Source of the DNA: Actinocorallia populi
Lineage (GTDB): Bacteria; Actinomycetota; Actinomycetes; Streptosporangiales; Streptosporangiaceae
Assembly: GCF_002995495.1 (NCBI RefSeq)
Contig: NZ_PVZV01000007.1
Location: 186,001-250,000 of the forward strand
DNA length: 64,000 nucleotides
Direction: 5' to 3'
The notes beneath the pieces are model-generated. The model did no database searches and was not told the DNA's origin. It saw nothing but the letters and a program-made list of their open reading frames with translations. Below are positions 55,122 through 63,382 of this stretch, in pieces (positions within the stretch are counted from its first letter, which is position 1; each line of letters opens with the position of its first letter). Both the position numbers and the translations under genes were made by a program.

Positions 55122-55723
55122 GGCGCGGATGCGACTCCCTCGTTCTCGGCGCCCCCGGGGGGCAGGGCTCGGATGAGTTGTCGTGCCTGAACGGTGTAGA
55201 GGACCGCGGCCCACCAGTACAGGGCCGCGCCCCACAGGGCGAACGCCCACCCGATGACGCGGGCGGCGGTGGCGACGCCGCCGTCGTGGGAGCCCCACAA
55301 CAGCAGCGGGAAGGCATACAGGAGGTTCATCGTGGCGGCCTTGCCCACGAAGTGCACGGGCAGGCCGTTCCAGCCATATCGCTTCAGCAGGGCCAGCAGG
55401 CCCGCCATGTAGACCTCCCTGCCGACGAGCAGGGCGGTCAGCCACCAGGGGACGATCTCGCGGACGGTCAGCCCCACCAGGGTGGCCAGGATGTAGAGGC
55501 GGTCGGCCGCGGGGTCGAGCAGCATGCCGAGCCGGCTGGTCTGGTCCAGCATCCGGGCGAGCTTGCCGTCCGCCCAGTCCGACAGGCCCGCCAGCATCAG
55601 CAGGCCGATCGCCCAGCCGTCGTGGCCGGCGAGGACCAGCCAGAAGAAGAGCGGCACCCCCAGGAGCCTCGCGAGGCTCAGGGCGTTCGGCACCGTCCAG
55701 ATCCGGTCCTTCGTCTCTGCCAA
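55118..55723 (-). CDS. CDP-alcohol phosphatidyltransferase
   Basis: 201-residue membrane enzyme making a phospholipid head group from CDP-diacylglycerol. The signature D-x2-DG-x2-AR-x8-G-x3-D-x3-D spans [20 protein letters not shown] to LDPAAD (about residues 49-74). Five to six transmembrane segments. The TTG at 55723 fits the AGGAGG (55740-55735) with 11-nt spacing; the GTG at 55735 overlaps that ribosome site. The stop overlaps the fused nucleotidyltransferase. Substrate could be glycerol-3-phosphate, inositol phosphate or similar. Behind an unusual structured leader. Confidence 0.85.
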   Translation of the reverse strand: MAETKDRIWTVPNALSLARLLGVPLFFWLVLAGHDGWAIGLLMLAGLSDWADGKLARMLDQTSRLGMLLDPAADRLYILATLVGLTVREIVPWWLTALLVGREVYMAGLLALLKRYGWNGLPVHFVGKAATMNLLYAFPLLLWGSHDGGVATAARVIGWAFALWGAALYWWAAVLYTVQARQLIRALPPGGAENEGVASAP

Positions 55724-55734
55724 AGCGGCTTCCA

Positions 55735-55795
55735 CCTCCTGGGAGTTGACCTTACCTGCCAGGAGATCTCAACTCCCTTGGTGGATCGCTCCACC
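55735..55795 (-). promoter_or_regulatory. Structured mRNA leader with possible SD-sequestering pseudoknot
   Basis: On the minus strand: hairpin GGTGGA-GCGA-TCCACC (6 bp, GNRA-type tetraloop), then a perfect 9-bp inverted repeat GGGAGTTGA/TCAACTCCC with a 19-nt loop, then the ribosome site AGGAGG directly after the second arm. The loop contains ATCTCCT, which can pair with AGGAGGT over 7 bp (one G-U). Stem and loop-to-SD pairing give an H-type pseudoknot layout, as in several riboswitches. I do not recognise a known class. Confidence 0.55.
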
Positions 55796-55823
55796 GGAAA
55801 GTACCTCTCGTTTATGACACAGC

Positions 55824-56375
55824 TCACATTTTTCCGGAGAGGTGCCTCTGCTGCCGCCGGACCCTTTTCCGCACCGCCGTCACGTCCGTCCCACCGGTGG
55901 GCATCCGCCTGCCGTCCAGCAGCAGGACGGACAGCGCCAGCAGGCCCAGCAGGCTGAAGTACAGCAGGTAGAGGCACGAAACGACCTCCACCGACAGGGG
56001 GAGGCGGACGATGGAGCGGCTGTCGGGCGGCGCGGCGGCGGCCGCGGCCAGCGACGCCAGGCCGGTGGTCAGCAGGCCGACCAGACCCGTCCCCTGCCGG
56101 TTCCGCCAGCGCCACGGGTCGTCCACGGCCCTCAGCCCGCGCGCGCCGCTCCAGCCGAGGAGGACGGCGTTGCCCACGCCCACCAGGGACATCAGCGGGT
56201 ACAGCAGGACGAGCGCGGCCACGTCCCCCGGCGACATCCGCTCCAGGCCGATCCCCCCGGCGGGGCGCCCGAAGAGGGCGCTCGGGAAGACGATCAGGCC
56301 GTGCACGCTCATCAGGAGGACCAGTAGGGAACCCGTGCAGAACAGCAGGCTCACCGCCAACCGCAGGAATCGCAT
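55824..56375 (-). CDS. Four-helix membrane protein, function unknown
   Basis: 183 residues. Transmembrane segments near residues 5-30, 45-75, 95-115 and 130-155; Arg/Lys-rich C-terminal tail (KRVRRQQRH). I do not recognise a family. The ATG at 56375 has GAGGAGGAGAGGG directly upstream; ATG at 56393 lies before this ribosome site. Upstream lies an AT-rich gap shared with the divergent PPK2 gene. Confidence 0.7.
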   Translation of the reverse strand: MRFLRLAVSLLFCTGSLLVLLMSVHGLIVFPSALFGRPAGGIGLERMSPGDVAALVLLYPLMSLVGVGNAVLLGWSGARGLRAVDDPWRWRNRQGTGLVGLLTTGLASLAAAAAAPPDSRSIVRLPLSVEVVSCLYLLYFSLLGLLALSVLLLDGRRMPTGGTDVTAVRKRVRRQQRHLSGKM

Positions 56376-56394
56376 CAACCCTCTCCTCCTCATT

Positions 56395-56515
56395 TCTCTA
56401 AAAGGCTAGCAATAGCCCCCAAAGACTCCTAGTAAAAGCAGAACAAAGATTACTAAAACCGGGGAAATGGTAAATAATTTCGAGAGCCGCCTTTCACTAC
56501 AGAAAGCAGTGTGGC
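56395..56515. other. AT-rich intergenic island
   Basis: About 120 bp with long A/T runs (e.g. CTAGTAAAAGC, GATTACTAAAA, GGTAAATAATTTCG) in an otherwise very GC-rich window. It lies between divergent membrane-protein and PPK2 genes and probably contains their promoters, and may attract AT-binding proteins such as Lsr2. No gene recognised in it. Confidence 0.6.
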
Positions 56516-56603
56516 AAGGAAGACGGAATACGGAGCCCGCGACGGGGAAGGGGGCCGCCGCCCGCGAGGCGGGACGGCGCGCCGGCCCGCCCATAATGAT
56601 CGG

Positions 56604-57398
56604 ATGGCGAAGAAGTTGTCACGCGAGGTGTACGAGCGGACGATCCTGGACCTGCAGGGCGAGCTGGTGAAGCTGCAGGAATGGGTCAGGGCCGAGGGTC
56701 AGCGGCTGGTCGTGGTGTTCGAGGGGCGGGACGCCGCGGGCAAGGGCGGCACCATCAAACGCGTCACCGAGTACCTCAATCCCCGCGTCGCGCGGATCGC
56801 GGCGCTGCCCAAGCCCACCGAGCGGGAGCGGACCCAGTGGTATTTCCAGCGCTACGCCGCCGAGCTCCCGGCCGCCGGGGAGATCGTCCTGTTCGACCGC
56901 AGCTGGTACAACAGGGCCGGCGTCGAGCAGGTGATGGGCTTCTGCACCCCGGAGGAATATGCACGTTTCCTCCATCAGTGTCCGATCTTTGAGCGGCTGC
57001 TGGTCGAGGACGGCGTGCTGCTGCGCAAATACTGGTTCTCCGTCGGCGACGCCGAGCAGGAGCGCCGCTTCCGGGCCAGGCTCGACGACCCCATGCGGCG
57101 CTGGAAGCTCTCCCCCATGGACCTGTACTCCCTCACCCGCTGGGAGGACTACTCGCGGGCCAAGGACCAGATGATGACCCACACCGACATCCCCGAGGCG
57201 CCCTGGTACGAGGTCGACAGCGACGACAAGCGGCGGGCCCGGATCAACATGATCAGCCACCTGCTGTCGACCGTCCCGTACCACGAGGTGGAGCCCCCGC
57301 GCATCACGCTGCCCGAGCGGCCGCCGTCCACCGGCTACGTGCGCCCGCCCCGGCGCGCCGCCCACCGGGTCCCCGACGTCGCCTCCGAGCTCCGCTGA
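56604..57398 (+). CDS. ppk2: Polyphosphate kinase 2 family protein (PPK2)
   Basis: 264 residues. Uses polyphosphate to phosphorylate nucleotides. Walker A GRDAAGKGG at residues 41-49, Walker B and lid in VLFDRSWYNRAGVE and KYWFSVGDAEQERRF, plus RWEDYSRAKDQMMTHT near the end. Class I length. ATG at 56604; TAATGAT lies 3 nt before it and there is no ribosome site, suggesting a leaderless transcript. The 3' end is 4 bp from the convergent SulP gene. Confidence 0.93.
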   Translation: MAKKLSREVYERTILDLQGELVKLQEWVRAEGQRLVVVFEGRDAAGKGGTIKRVTEYLNPRVARIAALPKPTERERTQWYFQRYAAELPAAGEIVLFDRSWYNRAGVEQVMGFCTPEEYARFLHQCPIFERLLVEDGVLLRKYWFSVGDAEQERRFRARLDDPMRRWKLSPMDLYSLTRWEDYSRAKDQMMTHTDIPEAPWYEVDSDDKRRARINMISHLLSTVPYHEVEPPRITLPERPPSTGYVRPPRRAAHRVPDVASELR

Positions 57399-57402
57399 CG
57401 GG

Positions 57403-59058
57403 TCAGGGCGCCTTCTCCCCACAGGCGTGGAAGGCCTCGAGGGCCGTGGGCAGGGTGGGGAAGATCAGCTCCTCGCGCAGGACGTCCAGCAGCCCGAACC
57501 GGCGCAGATCCCCTCGCAGGTCCTGTTTGACGCGCGCGAGGGCGAACGTGACGCCGCGGCGGGCCAGCTCCGCGTGCACCTCCTCCAGCACGGCCAGCGC
57601 GGTGCTGTCGGCCTCGGCGATCGCCTCGGCGTTGAGCACGAACCAGCGCAGGCCCTCGGCGTGCTCGTCGGCCGCGGCCAGGCAGCGGCGGCGGAAGTCC
57701 TCGGCGTTGGCGAAGAACAGCGGCGAGTCGTACCGGTAGACGACCAGCCCGGGGACGACCTCGGCCTCGGGGTAGTCGTCGATGTCGTGCATCCCCGCCA
57801 GCCCCGGCACATGCCCCAGGACGGCGTCGTGCGGGCGGGCGACCCGCGCCATCATGTTCAGCACCGACAGCGCGACCGCCACGAGGATGCCGTACAGGAC
57901 GTCCAGCAGCAGGACCCCGAACGTCGCCGACAGCGCCAGCAGGAACTCGGTGCGGCGGAAGGCCAGGAGCTTGCGGAAGCCCGCCAGGTCCACCAGGCGC
58001 AGGGCGGCGTAGACCACCAGCGCCCCCAGCGCCGCGCCGGGGAAGAGCGCCAGCAGCGGGTTGAGGACGAGCAGGACGGCCAGGACGCAGCCGAGCGTCA
58101 CCAGGGAGAACAGCTGGGTGCGCGCGCCCGCCGCGGCGGCCAGCGCGGTGCGGCTGCCGCTGCTGCTCACCGGGAAGCCCTGGAAGAGGCCGGCGCCCAG
58201 GTTGGCGGCGCCCAGCGCGAGCAGCTCGGCGTTGCCGTCGGCACGGGGTCCTCCGGGTCGCTCGAACGCGCGGGCGGTGAGCGTCATGTCCGTGAAACCG
58301 ACCACGAGGATGCCCAGCGCCGCCGGTACCAGCACCCCCAGGTCGGCGAACTCCGGCAGCATGGGCAGCGGCAGCCCCTCGGGAATCTCCCCCACGACCT
58401 CCAGGCCGTAGCGGTCGAGGCCGAAGGCCGCGACGGCCGCGGTGGCCAGCAGCACCACCAGCAGCGGACCGGGCCAGTTCGGCCGCCACCGGCTCAGGGC
58501 GAGCAGGAACAGCAGGCAGGCGGCGGCCAGGAGCAGCGTGCCCGGCCGCCACTGGCCGATCCCCCGCAGGAAGGAGCCGAACTCGGCGACCACCCCGGAG
58601 CCCTCGACCGGCACTCCGGTGGTGCGCTCCAGCTGGCCCACGATCATCAGCACCGCCACCCCGGCGAGGTAGCCGACGAGGATCGGGTGCGACAGCAGGT
58701 CGGCGACGGCGCCCAGGCGCAGCAGCCGTGCGAGGAGCGCGAACAGGCCGACCAGCGCCGCCAGGGCGGCGGCGAGCCCCGCGTGCCGTGCGGGGTCGCC
58801 GCCGGAGAGCGGGCCGACGACCACGGCGGTCATCAGCGCGGTCGTCGCCTCCGGCCCGACCGACAGCCGTTCGGAGGAGCCGAGCAGCGCGTAGGCGACG
58901 AGGGCGGGCAGCATGGCCCACAGGCCGGCCACCGGGGGCAGCCCGGCGACCGCGGCGTACGCCATGACCTGCGGCACCAGGTAGGCGGTCACGGTGAGCC
59001 CGCCCATCAGGTCGCCGCGTATCCACTCTTTCCGGTAATCCCGCCACCATCGCGACAT
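57403..59058 (-). CDS. SulP/SLC26-family anion transporter with STAS domain
   Basis: 551 residues. Sulfate-permease-type transporter with about 12-14 membrane segments; family signatures YLVPQVMAYAAVAGLPPV, SVGPEATTALMT and GFPVSSSGSRTALAAAAGA. The C-terminal STAS domain (about 440-545) has LVVYRYDSPLFFANAEDF and LNAEAIAEADSTALAVLEE. Substrate (sulfate, bicarbonate, dicarboxylate) cannot be read. ATG at 59058 with no evident ribosome site. Divergent from the MFS gene. Confidence 0.93.
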   Translation of the reverse strand: MSRWWRDYRKEWIRGDLMGGLTVTAYLVPQVMAYAAVAGLPPVAGLWAMLPALVAYALLGSSERLSVGPEATTALMTAVVVGPLSGGDPARHAGLAAALAALVGLFALLARLLRLGAVADLLSHPILVGYLAGVAVLMIVGQLERTTGVPVEGSGVVAEFGSFLRGIGQWRPGTLLLAAACLLFLLALSRWRPNWPGPLLVVLLATAAVAAFGLDRYGLEVVGEIPEGLPLPMLPEFADLGVLVPAALGILVVGFTDMTLTARAFERPGGPRADGNAELLALGAANLGAGLFQGFPVSSSGSRTALAAAAGARTQLFSLVTLGCVLAVLLVLNPLLALFPGAALGALVVYAALRLVDLAGFRKLLAFRRTEFLLALSATFGVLLLDVLYGILVAVALSVLNMMARVARPHDAVLGHVPGLAGMHDIDDYPEAEVVPGLVVYRYDSPLFFANAEDFRRRCLAAADEHAEGLRWFVLNAEAIAEADSTALAVLEEVHAELARRGVTFALARVKQDLRGDLRRFGLLDVLREELIFPTLPTALEAFHACGEKAP

Positions 59059-59114
59059 CCGACGATGATGCCAGCACGGTCCCGTGGAGCGTTCCGGCCC
59101 CGCCGCCCGCCCGC

Positions 59115-59132
59115 GGTGAACGATTGTTTACC
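59115..59132. promoter_or_regulatory. Candidate operator upstream of the MFS-TetR operon
   Basis: GGTGAACGATTGTTTACC, an 18-bp imperfect palindrome (arms GGTGAAC/GTTTACC, one mismatch), ending 8 bp before the MFS start. Probably bound by the TetR regulator encoded second in the operon. Confidence 0.6.
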
Positions 59133-59140
59133 CTGGCGGG

Positions 59141-60529
59141 GTGAACAGACGTGCACCCTCCCTCGTCACCGCCGTCCTCGCCTCCTGCGGCATCGTCGTG
59201 GCCCTGATGCAGACGATCATCCTGCCCCTGCTGCCGATGCTCCCCGGGCTGACCGGCTCCTCGCCGGAGGACGCGAGCTGGACGGTGACGGTGACGCTGC
59301 TGAGCGGCGCGATCTGCACCCCCCTGCTGGGCCGTGCCGGGGACATGTACGGCAAGCGCAGGTTCCTGCTGTGGTCGCTGGCCGCGGTGGCCGCCGGGTC
59401 GGTGGTCTGCGCGGCCACCGCCTCCCTGCCGGCGCTGGTCGCCGGAAGGGCCCTGCAGGGAATGGGCCTGGCGGTGATGCCGCTGGGGATCAGCATCCTG
59501 CGCGACGAGCTGCCCCCCGAACGGGTGCCCGCCGCGGCGGGGCTCATCAGCTCGACCATCGGCATCGGCGCCGCGATGGGGCTCCCGGTCGCCGCGTTCG
59601 TCATGGAGTACGCCGGCTGGCGGGTGATGTTCTGGGTGAGCGCGGTGATCGGCCTGCTGGCGCTCGCGCTCGTCCGCTGGATCGTTCCCGAGTCGCCGGT
59701 GCGCTCGCCCGGCCGGTTCGACGTGAGGGGGTCGGCCGGGCTCACCCTCTTCCTCCTCTGCCTGCTGCTGGTCGTCAGCAAGGGCGGGACGTGGGGGTTC
59801 ACCGCGCCGCCCACCCTCGCCCTGGCCGCCTGCGGGCTGGTCGCCGCGACCGGGTGGGTCCGCCACGAGCTGCGGGTGCCCGACCCGCTGGTGGACCTGC
59901 GCTCGGCCGTCCGCCCCGCCGCGCTCGCGGCGCACCTGGCGGCGCTGTTCGTCGGCTTCGCCTTCTACGCCAACACGCTCTCGACGGCGCAGCTCGTCCG
60001 GGAGCCGGCGAGCACCGGCTACGGGCTCGAGCTGTCGATCATGGCGACCGGGCTGTGCCTGCTACCCGGCGGCCTGTGCCTGGCGCTGCTGTCCCCGGTC
60101 TCGGCGCGGATCTCGGTCAGGTGGGGGCCGGGGACCACGGTCGCCCTCGCATCGGGGCTGCTGGCGGTAGGCTATGTGGTCCGCTTCTTCACCAGTCACG
60201 AGCTCTGGACCATCATCGTGGGATCCACCGTCGTCGCCATGGGCGCGGGCCTGGCCTACTCCGCCCTGCCCGTGCTGATCATGCGGGCGGTGCCGGTCGG
60301 CGAGACCGCCGCCGCCAACGGGCAGAACGTGCTGATGCGCTCGATCGGGCAGGCCGCCTCCAGCGCGGCGGCCGCGGCGGTCCTGGCCCACCACACCGCG
60401 GGCGGGCGGCCGACGCTCGAGGCCTACCTGCTGGTCTTCCTGATCGCCGCGGGAGTGTCGCTGGCCGCCCTGGCCACCGCGCTGGCCGTGCCGCGCCGGG
60501 CGCCCGAGCCGGTCCCCGCGGCGGCATGA
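59141..60529 (+). CDS. MFS drug:H+ antiporter (DHA2-like)
   Basis: 462 residues with about 12-14 membrane segments. Motif A-like GRAGDMYGKRRFLL after helix 2 and motif C-like GIGAAMGLPVAAF in helix 5 point to an efflux antiporter. GTG start; the candidate TetR operator lies just upstream. Its stop overlaps the regulator gene by 4 bp. Exported compound unknown. Confidence 0.9.
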   Translation: MNRRAPSLVTAVLASCGIVVALMQTIILPLLPMLPGLTGSSPEDASWTVTVTLLSGAICTPLLGRAGDMYGKRRFLLWSLAAVAAGSVVCAATASLPALVAGRALQGMGLAVMPLGISILRDELPPERVPAAAGLISSTIGIGAAMGLPVAAFVMEYAGWRVMFWVSAVIGLLALALVRWIVPESPVRSPGRFDVRGSAGLTLFLLCLLLVVSKGGTWGFTAPPTLALAACGLVAATGWVRHELRVPDPLVDLRSAVRPAALAAHLAALFVGFAFYANTLSTAQLVREPASTGYGLELSIMATGLCLLPGGLCLALLSPVSARISVRWGPGTTVALASGLLAVGYVVRFFTSHELWTIIVGSTVVAMGAGLAYSALPVLIMRAVPVGETAAANGQNVLMRSIGQAASSAAAAAVLAHHTAGGRPTLEAYLLVFLIAAGVSLAALATALAVPRRAPEPVPAAA

Positions 60530-61080
60530 GCGACTCCGGCCGGGACGCCATCCTCCGCGCGGCGCGGCGCGCCTTCGCGCTGCGGCCCTACGCGGCGGTC
60601 ACCCTGCGCGGCATCGCGGCGGAGGCCGGGGTCAGCGCGGCGCTGATCGTCAAGCACTTCGGCGGCAAGGAGCAGCTCTTCGACGCGGTCGCCGACTTCG
60701 GGCCCGACGTCGACCTGCTGCTGTCGGTGCCCAGGGAGCGGCTCGGCCGCCACCTGGTGGAGACCGCGCTGGTCACCCGGCGGACCGGGGCGCCGCCGCC
60801 GCTGCTGCGCGTCATCTTCGGGATCGCGGCCGGGGACGAGCGCGCCCTGCTGGCCGAGCGTTTCCGCGAGCAGGCGACCGCCCGGCTGGCCGCGCTGCTG
60901 GAGGGCCGCGACGCCCGGTTGCGCGCGGAGCTCGTCGTCGCCCAGTTCCTGGGGCTGAGCACCGTGCTCGTCATCCACCGGGACGGCGCGGCCGCCGCCG
61001 CCGACGTGGCGCGGGTCGCGGAGCTCTACGCCCCCGGCGTCCAGCGCCTCATCGACGGCGGGGCGGACGGGGACGGATGA
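60526..61080 (+). CDS. TetR-family regulator of the adjacent MFS gene
   Basis: 184 residues. Helix-turn-helix in SGRDAILRAARRAFALRPYA ... LRGIAAEAGVSAALIVKHF; C-terminal ligand domain. ATG overlaps the MFS stop (ATGA), so the two are co-expressed, and the regulator probably represses the pair from 59115-59132. Confidence 0.9.
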   Translation: MSDSGRDAILRAARRAFALRPYAAVTLRGIAAEAGVSAALIVKHFGGKEQLFDAVADFGPDVDLLLSVPRERLGRHLVETALVTRRTGAPPPLLRVIFGIAAGDERALLAERFREQATARLAALLEGRDARLRAELVVAQFLGLSTVLVIHRDGAAAAADVARVAELYAPGVQRLIDGGADGDG

Positions 61081-61108
61081 CCCGCGCCGGCCGCCCGTCC
61101 CCTGCTCA

Positions 61109-62386
61109 TCAGGCGGTCACCAGGGCCTCGGCCCGGGTGAGGGACCGCACGATCTCGCCCGCGCGCACCGCGGTGTTGGACAGCAGGGTCGAGCTGAGCC
61201 CGTGCGTCCGCTCCGTGGCGCCCTGCAGGTAGATGCCGCAGCGGACCTCGGGCCCGGTGGCGATGCGGTAGTCGCGGCCCACGTCGGGCCCGCCGTCCGG
61301 CAGCCGCGCGCAGTGCCCGGCCAGCTCGCCGAGCATGGCCAGCGCGTCGCGGCTGCGGTAGCCGGTGGCGCACACCAGGGCGTCGGCCTCCAGGACGGTG
61401 CGCTCGCCGGTGGGCAGGTGCTCCACCACCGCGCGCACTCCCCCGTCGTGCCCGGTCAGCCCGGTCAGCCGGGAGGCGTTGAGGATGCGCAGCCGTTCGA
61501 CGCCCTGGACCTTCTCCTGGTAGACGCGCCGGTACAGCTCGTCGATGAGCTCCAGGTCGACCACCGAGTAGTTGGTGGAGCCGTGGTAGTCCAGCAGCAT
61601 CCGCTTCACGTCCTCGGGCGCGTGGTGGAACTCGTCCACGGCGGCGGGGTCGAAGATGCGGTTGGCGAAGGAGCTGTCGTCGGCGGGGGTGTAGCCGTAC
61701 TTGGCGAACACCGCGCACACCTCGGCGGCGGGGTAGCGCTGGTGCAGGTGGTCGACGACCTCGGCGCCGCTCTGGCCCGCGCCCAGCACCAGCAGCCGGC
61801 GCGGGGAGTCCAGCTCGGGCAGCCGCCGCAGCAGCTCGTGGCTGTGCCAGACGCGGGCGCCGGGCTCGATGCCCTGCGGCACGACCGGCTCGAGCCCGGT
61901 GGCGATGACGAGGTTGCGGGCGCGGCGGGTGGTGACCGCCTCGCCCTGGCGGACCACCACGTCGCACGCGACGACCGTCCCGTCCTCGGTCACGGGGCGG
62001 ACGGCGACCACCTCCGAGCCGTACTCCACCTGGCCGGTGAAGCGGTCGGCCGCCCACTCCAGGTAGTCGTGGAACTCCAGGCGCGAGGGGAACATCGTCT
62101 TGTGGTTGATGAAGTCGGCCAGCCTCCCGCGCTCCTTCAGGTAGTGGAGGAAGGAGTACTCCGAGGACGGGTTGCGCATCGTCACCAGGTCCTTGAGGAA
62201 GGAGACCTGCATCGTGGTGCCCTCGATGAGCATCCCCCGGTGCCAGCCGAACCTGCTCTGCCGCTCGAGGAAGACCGCGTCGAGCTCCGCCGCCTGCTCG
62301 CGCAACGCTATGGCCAGGGCGAGGTTGGAGGGACCGAAACCGATTCCCACCAGGTCGTGGACGTGCTCTGTTGCGGTACTGGACAT
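61109..62386 (-). CDS. L-lysine N6 / L-ornithine N5-monooxygenase family enzyme
   Basis: 425 residues of the IucD/SidA/PvdA family, which N-hydroxylates lysine or ornithine for siderophores. FAD motif DLVGIGFGPSNLALAIAL near residue 10, then FLERQSRFGWHRGMLIEG, MQVSFLKDLVTMRNPSS, NADPH motif LGAGQSGAEV near 215 and the C-terminal LVCATGYRSRD. ATG at 62386 with AAGGGG upstream. Two overlapping iron boxes lie just upstream. No siderophore synthetase is adjacent. Confidence 0.93.
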   Translation of the reverse strand: MSSTATEHVHDLVGIGFGPSNLALAIALREQAAELDAVFLERQSRFGWHRGMLIEGTTMQVSFLKDLVTMRNPSSEYSFLHYLKERGRLADFINHKTMFPSRLEFHDYLEWAADRFTGQVEYGSEVVAVRPVTEDGTVVACDVVVRQGEAVTTRRARNLVIATGLEPVVPQGIEPGARVWHSHELLRRLPELDSPRRLLVLGAGQSGAEVVDHLHQRYPAAEVCAVFAKYGYTPADDSSFANRIFDPAAVDEFHHAPEDVKRMLLDYHGSTNYSVVDLELIDELYRRVYQEKVQGVERLRILNASRLTGLTGHDGGVRAVVEHLPTGERTVLEADALVCATGYRSRDALAMLGELAGHCARLPDGGPDVGRDYRIATGPEVRCGIYLQGATERTHGLSSTLLSNTAVRAGEIVRSLTRAEALVTA

Positions 62387-62416
62387 GGGCGCCCCTTCAT
62401 GGACGGGCCGAAAGAA

Positions 62417-62451
62417 CTTAGGCAAGCCTTACGAAGGTAAGCCTTACCTAC
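62417..62451 (-). promoter_or_regulatory. Two overlapping iron boxes (IdeR/DmdR-type)
   Basis: GAAGGTAAGCCTTACCTAC (62433-62451) closely fits the IdeR/DmdR1 consensus TWAGGTWAGSCTWACCTWA. A second, weaker box, CTTAGGCAAGCCTTACGAA (62417-62435), overlaps its left end. Iron repression of the hydroxylase gene is the expected effect. Confidence 0.85.
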
Positions 62452-62473
62452 ATTCCAAGTCCAGTAGGCGCGA

Positions 62474-63325
62474 TCATTCTTCGTCGTTGGCGGCGCCGCC
62501 CGCGCCCACGAGACGGGTGTTGGCGCCCGCCGCCTTCCACCGCTCCTCGAACCCCTCCAGCATCTTGATGGACTTGCGCGTGACGACGCCCGGGACCAGG
62601 GGGCGCACGACCCGCAGGGCCGGCAGCCACCACTGGCCGTACACCTGCGGGCGGCGGCGCAGGAGGCCCGCGACGAGCCGGTCGACGGTCGGCTCCAGGG
62701 GGTAGGTCCTGCCCCCGGGGTAGGGCATCTTCGCGCGCATGTCGCGCAGCACGACGTCCTGGTCGGCGCCGCGCACCATGTCGGTGTCGGTCCAGCTCAG
62801 GTAGCCGACGCCCACGCCGACGCCGTGGACGGCGACCTCGGCGCGCAGCGAGTGCGCGAAAGCCTCGACGCCGGACTTGCTGGCGCAGTAGGCGGCCATC
62901 ATCGGGACCGAGACCAGCGCGGCCAGCGAGGCGACCTGGAAGAAGTAGCCCCTGGACTCGCGCAGCGCGGGCAGGAACGCCCGCGCGGTGCTCGCGCTGC
63001 CCATGAGGTTCACCTGAATCACCCGGTTGAAGGTGGCAGGGTCGGAGAACTCCACCGGGCCGCCGGTGGCGACGCCGGCGTTGGCCACCACGATGTCGAT
63101 CCGCCCGAAGCGCTCCTTCACCTCGGCCGCCACCACGGCCAGCGCGGCGTCGTCGGTGACGTCCACCGTCCAGAAGGCGGCGTCGGGGCCGCACTCCCCG
63201 GCCACCCTGGCCAGCTCTCCCGGCTCCAGGCCCAGCAGCGCCACCTTGATCCCGCGCTTCGCCAGCTTCTTGGCCATGAGCTCGCCCAGACCCCGGGCCG
63301 CCCCGGTCACCACCGCTACCGTCAT
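62474..63325 (-). CDS. Short-chain dehydrogenase/reductase
   Basis: 283 residues. Cofactor motif TGAARGLG at residues 7-14, NAG motif VVANAGVA, catalytic Ser in QVASLAAL and YxxxK in YCASK. NAD(P)-dependent oxidation or reduction of an unknown carbonyl/alcohol. ATG at 63325 with GGAG 5 nt upstream. It follows a MerR gene by 57 bp on the same strand, and a perfect short palindrome lies between them. Confidence 0.92.
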   Translation of the reverse strand: MTVAVVTGAARGLGELMAKKLAKRGIKVALLGLEPGELARVAGECGPDAAFWTVDVTDDAALAVVAAEVKERFGRIDIVVANAGVATGGPVEFSDPATFNRVIQVNLMGSASTARAFLPALRESRGYFFQVASLAALVSVPMMAAYCASKSGVEAFAHSLRAEVAVHGVGVGVGYLSWTDTDMVRGADQDVVLRDMRAKMPYPGGRTYPLEPTVDRLVAGLLRRRPQVYGQWWLPALRVVRPLVPGVVTRKSIKMLEGFEERWKAAGANTRLVGAGGAANDEE

Positions 63326-63342
63326 CACTGCTCCTGATGTTT

Positions 63343-63356
63343 CCAGTTCCAACTGG
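63343..63356. promoter_or_regulatory. Short palindrome before the SDR gene
   Basis: CCAGTTCCAACTGG: 6-bp arms with a 2-bp centre, in the 57-bp gap between the MerR stop and SDR start. Possible operator. Confidence 0.4.
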
Positions 63357-63382
63357 GACATTCAGGAGAGTAGACGATGTGT

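Noticed and set aside
56406-56594. Small hydrophobic peptide frame in the AT-rich island (minus strand)
   Set aside because: T-rich DNA read in frame yields hydrophobic residues by chance; the C-terminal stretch looks transmembrane but there is no ribosome site and the N-terminal half is low-complexity.
57427-61080. Very long open frame (over 1200 codons) antisense to SulP and continuing through the MFS region
   Set aside because: High-GC shadow frame: low-complexity Arg/Gln/Gly/Ala sequence. Only its last part (60526-61080) is a real TetR gene with its own ATG.
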